Assembly (NCBI RefSeq): GCF_947494055.1
Contig: NZ_CANLTR010000006.1
Coordinates: forward strand, 1 to 64,000
DNA from: an uncultured Jannaschia sp.
Lineage (GTDB): Bacteria > Pseudomonadota > Alphaproteobacteria > Rhodobacterales > Rhodobacteraceae
DNA length: 64,000 nt
Reading direction: 5' to 3'
The position numbers and the translations under genes are program-made. Below are positions 62,015 through 64,000 of the stretch, piece by piece (the stretch's first letter is position 1; each line of letters starts with the position of its first letter). The notes beneath the pieces are model-generated. The model saw nothing but the letters and a program-made list of their open reading frames with translations, searched no databases and had not been told where the DNA came from.

Positions 62015-62586
62015 TGCCGGATCTTGGCTACGGCTGCGCCTGCGGCAAGCTTCGCGGGACGGTGGCCGACGTCACGCCCGCCGCCTGCAGCCACGTCCTG
62101 TGCCATTGCCACGATTGCCGGTCGGCCTACACGTATCTCGGCCACGAGGATCCCGGCGTCGTGGATCTCATCCAGACGAGTCAGGATCGCATCCGCGTGA
62201 CCGAGGGCCGCGACAAGCTGCGGGCGTTCCGGCATACGCCTCGTGGTGCGCTCCGGTGGTACGCGGCCTGCTGCGACTTGCCGCTCTTCGTGACGCCGCT
62301 GCGCCCGCGCCTCGTTCATGTCGGAATGAACGCCGATCGGCTGGACGACCCGGTGGCGATCGGCCCGGTTCGGGGCGAAGGCTTCATCCGGACGCCCGAC
62401 GGCAAGGTCCGGCACAAGAACATCCTGTTCGTCGCGACGCGGCTCGTCTCGCGCGTAGTCGGTCGGAATGTCACCGGCGAATGGAGAGAAACGCCGTTCT
62501 TCGATGCCGCCGGGGAGCCGGTCCGGGATCCGAAGATCCTCGCCCGGGCCGAGCGCAGCGAGGCGTTGTCCGCGTTGCGGCGCTGA
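62014..62586 (+). CDS. GFA/DUF6151-like zinc protein
   Basis: This 190-residue protein has an N-terminal pair of metal-type motifs, CACGKLRGTV (about 8-17) and CHCHDCRSAYTYLG (about 30-43), as in glutathione-dependent formaldehyde-activating-like (GFA) folds. A conserved RWYAACCDLPLFVTPLRPRL follows. I recall it as DUF6151. No enzymatic role is established. The ATG overlaps the phaZ stop, so translation is coupled. A palindromic terminator follows at 62594. Confidence 0.75.
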   Translation: MPDLGYGCACGKLRGTVADVTPAACSHVLCHCHDCRSAYTYLGHEDPGVVDLIQTSQDRIRVTEGRDKLRAFRHTPRGALRWYAACCDLPLFVTPLRPRLVHVGMNADRLDDPVAIGPVRGEGFIRTPDGKVRHKNILFVATRLVSRVVGRNVTGEWRETPFFDAAGEPVRDPKILARAERSEALSALRR

Positions 62587-62590
62587 ACGC

Positions 62591-62620
62591 GAAAAGGGCG
62601 CCGCGCGGCGCCCTTCCCGT
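62591..62620. terminator. Bidirectional terminator between the DUF6151-like and AGCS genes
   Basis: AAGGGCGCCGC and GCGGCGCCCTT (62594-62615) form a perfect 22-bp palindrome between converging genes. On the minus strand a T-rich tail (TTTTCGCG) follows. Confidence 0.8.
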
Positions 62621-62637
62621 CTCTCCCTCGCCGCCCC

Positions 62638-64000
62638 TCAGGCCTTGAAGCGTCGAATCTGCCCGCCGCGCAGGCGATCCGAATAGGAGTCGAGCTCCCG
62701 TTTCACGAGCTTCATCAGGAAGTAGAGCGCGAAGATGTTCACGACCGCCATCGAGAAGATCATCGCGTCCGAGAAGTCGATGACCGGCCCGAGGCTCGCC
62801 GCCGCACCGATCACGGTGAAGATGCAGAAGATCACCTTGAAGGTCAGCTCCGACGTCCGACCCTCGCCGAACAGGTAGGTCCACGCTTTCAGCCCGTAAT
62901 AGGACCACGAGATCATCGTGGAAAAGGCGAAGAGCACCACCGCCAGCGCGAGGACGTAGGGGAACCACCAGATCGCCGTCGCGAAGGCGGCCGAGGTGAG
63001 GGCCACGCCCGACGTGTCGCCGATGGTGCGGATCGCCGCGCCGGCCTCGTCGAGGACGAAGCGCCCGGTCTCGGGGTCGGTGATGAGCTGGCCCGAGATC
63101 GTGATGACGAGCGCCGTCATCGTGCAGATCACCACCGTGTCGATCAGCGGCTCCAGGAGCGAGACGAACCCTTCGGTGATCGGCTCGTTCGTGCGCACCG
63201 CGCTATGCGCGATCGCCGCCGAACCGACGCCTGCCTCGTTGGAGAAGGCCGCGCGCCGGAACCCTTGGATCAGTGCGCCGACGAGCCCGCCGGCAACCCC
63301 GAGCCCGGTGAAGGCGCCCGCGAAGATCTGTCCGAAGGCCGCGCCGATCATGTCGTAATTCGCGATCAGCACGATCAGCGCAGCGCCGACATAGAGAAGC
63401 CCCATGAATGGCACGATCTTCTCCGTCACGTGGGCGATCGACTTGATGCCGCCGACGATGACCGCGAAGACCACGCCCGCGAAGACGAGGCCGGTGATGA
63501 CGCCCGGGTAATCGCCGACGATGCCGGATATCTGCGCATGCGCCTGGTTGGCCTGGAACATGTTGCCCCCGCCGAGCGCGCCGAGGATGCAGAACACCGC
63601 GAAGAGGATCGCGAGGATGCGCCCGCCGGGCAGGCCGAGCTCGTCGAACCCTTTCTGCATGTAGTACATCGGCCCCCCGGAGACCGTGCCGTCGGGATAT
63701 TCGTTGCGGTACTTCACGCCGAGCGTGCATTCGGTGAACTTCGAGGCCATGCCGAGCAGCCCGGCGACGATCATCCAGAACGTCGCGCCGGGCCCGCCGA
63801 TACCGATCGCGACCGCGACTCCCGCGATGTTGCCCAGGCCCACCGTGCCCGAGAGTGCCGTCGCCAGAGCCTGGAAGTGGCTGACTTCGCCCGCGTCGTT
63901 CGGGTCGGAATAGTCACCCTTCACCAGCGCGATGGCGTGGCCGAAAAAGCGGAACTGCACGAAGCCGAAATAGATCGTGAAGATCGTCGCCGCGACGACG
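62638..64000 (-). CDS. Sodium/alanine (AGCS) symporter, 5' end outside the window
   Basis: At least 454 codons of an AGCS-family amino acid carrier are present; the frame is open to the right edge ([17 protein letters not shown] precedes the GTG at 63960), so the true start is outside. The family signature is [20 protein letters not shown] followed by [20 protein letters not shown]. Further helices include [33 protein letters not shown] and [20 protein letters not shown]. It would import alanine or glycine with sodium. The C-terminal tail is short and basic. Confidence 0.93.
   Translation of the reverse strand, partial: VVAATIFTIYFGFVQFRFFGHAIALVKGDYSDPNDAGEVSHFQALATALSGTVGLGNIAGVAVAIGIGGPGATFWMIVAGLLGMASKFTECTLGVKYRNEYPDGTVSGGPMYYMQKGFDELGLPGGRILAILFAVFCILGALGGGNMFQANQAHAQISGIVGDYPGVITGLVFAGVVFAVIVGGIKSIAHVTEKIVPFMGLLYVGAALIVLIANYDMIGAAFGQIFAGAFTGLGVAGGLVGALIQGFRRAAFSNEAGVGSAAIAHSAVRTNEPITEGFVSLLEPLIDTVVICTMTALVITISGQLITDPETGRFVLDEAGAAIRTIGDTSGVALTSAAFATAIWWFPYVLALAVVLFAFSTMISWSYYGLKAWTYLFGEGRTSELTFKVIFCIFTVIGAAASLGPVIDFSDAMIFSMAVVNIFALYFLMKLVKRELDSYSDRLRGGQIRRFKA

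Noticed and set aside
62638-63960. Treating the AGCS symporter as complete with a start at 63960
   Set aside because: The codon there is GTG inside a conserved helix, and the frame remains open to the window edge, so the gene is partial.

Overview
The window is about 70% GC, densely packed chromosomal DNA with mostly core genes. Gene content and order point to an alphaproteobacterium of the order Rhodobacterales (Rhodobacter/Roseobacter group). Evidence includes acnA beside ccmABCDG, glyQ/glyS with a DUF6446-like gene between them, a divergent phaZ/phaC-phaP-phaR locus, a SAM-II riboswitch before metZ, and alphaproteobacterial tRNA-Glu and tRNA-Cys. The species cannot be named from this window. 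|| Layout. 1-4.8 kb: the end of an IS5/IS903-type element (its transposase runs off the left edge), tRNA-Cys, a PIMT-like methyltransferase, a TolC-type outer-membrane channel, a PopZ-like protein, a small conserved protein, efp and a small lipoprotein. 4.8-9.1 kb: hom, glpX, recJ and tRNA-Glu. 9.1-12.3 kb (minus strand): DUF1223 protein, HAD phosphatase, then a tight H-NOX / HNOBA-GGDEF pair that would link nitric oxide or redox state to cyclic di-GMP. 12.4-18.5 kb: acnA, divergent from ccmABCDG (heme export and thiol chemistry for cytochrome c maturation), and yqeY. 18.6-24.5 kb: carA, a membrane glycosyltransferase with an N-terminal MshEN-type (cyclic di-GMP-binding) domain, a GntR regulator, a pyrimidine nucleotidase-like HAD protein and a UbiH-type hydroxylase. 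24.5-29.4 kb: class V aminotransferase, two translationally coupled Lrp paralogues facing ilvC, and trkH. 29.6-39.6 kb: a pseudo-protease, glyQ, FkbM methyltransferase, DUF6446, glyS, a divergent PPDK and a SleB-type hydrolase. 39.6-46.9 kb: folB-folP-glmM facing chrA-folE2-metZ, with the SAM-II riboswitch upstream of metZ. 46.9-54.5 kb: GST, then a run of micropeptide, XpaC, TelA, DUF2927 lipoprotein, SPFH/GYF protein, zinc-ribbon membrane protein, PfkB kinase and dtd. 54.5-62.6 kb: class III transaminase and the polyhydroxyalkanoate locus (phaR, phaP, an animal-type heme peroxidase, phaC and divergent phaZ), plus a DUF6151-like gene. 62.6-64 kb: an AGCS alanine/sodium symporter that runs off the right edge. 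|| How the parts work together. The PHA genes form a storage-granule module with recognisable PhaR-type operators. Two cyclic di-GMP parts lie in the window: a GGDEF enzyme paired with a heme gas sensor, and a glycosyltransferase with tandem 24-residue MshEN motifs. The TelA/XpaC/SPFH run looks like an envelope-stress module whose mechanism is not established. No CRISPR array, prophage or rRNA operon is visible. Three related palindromic repeats sit in intergenic spacers.
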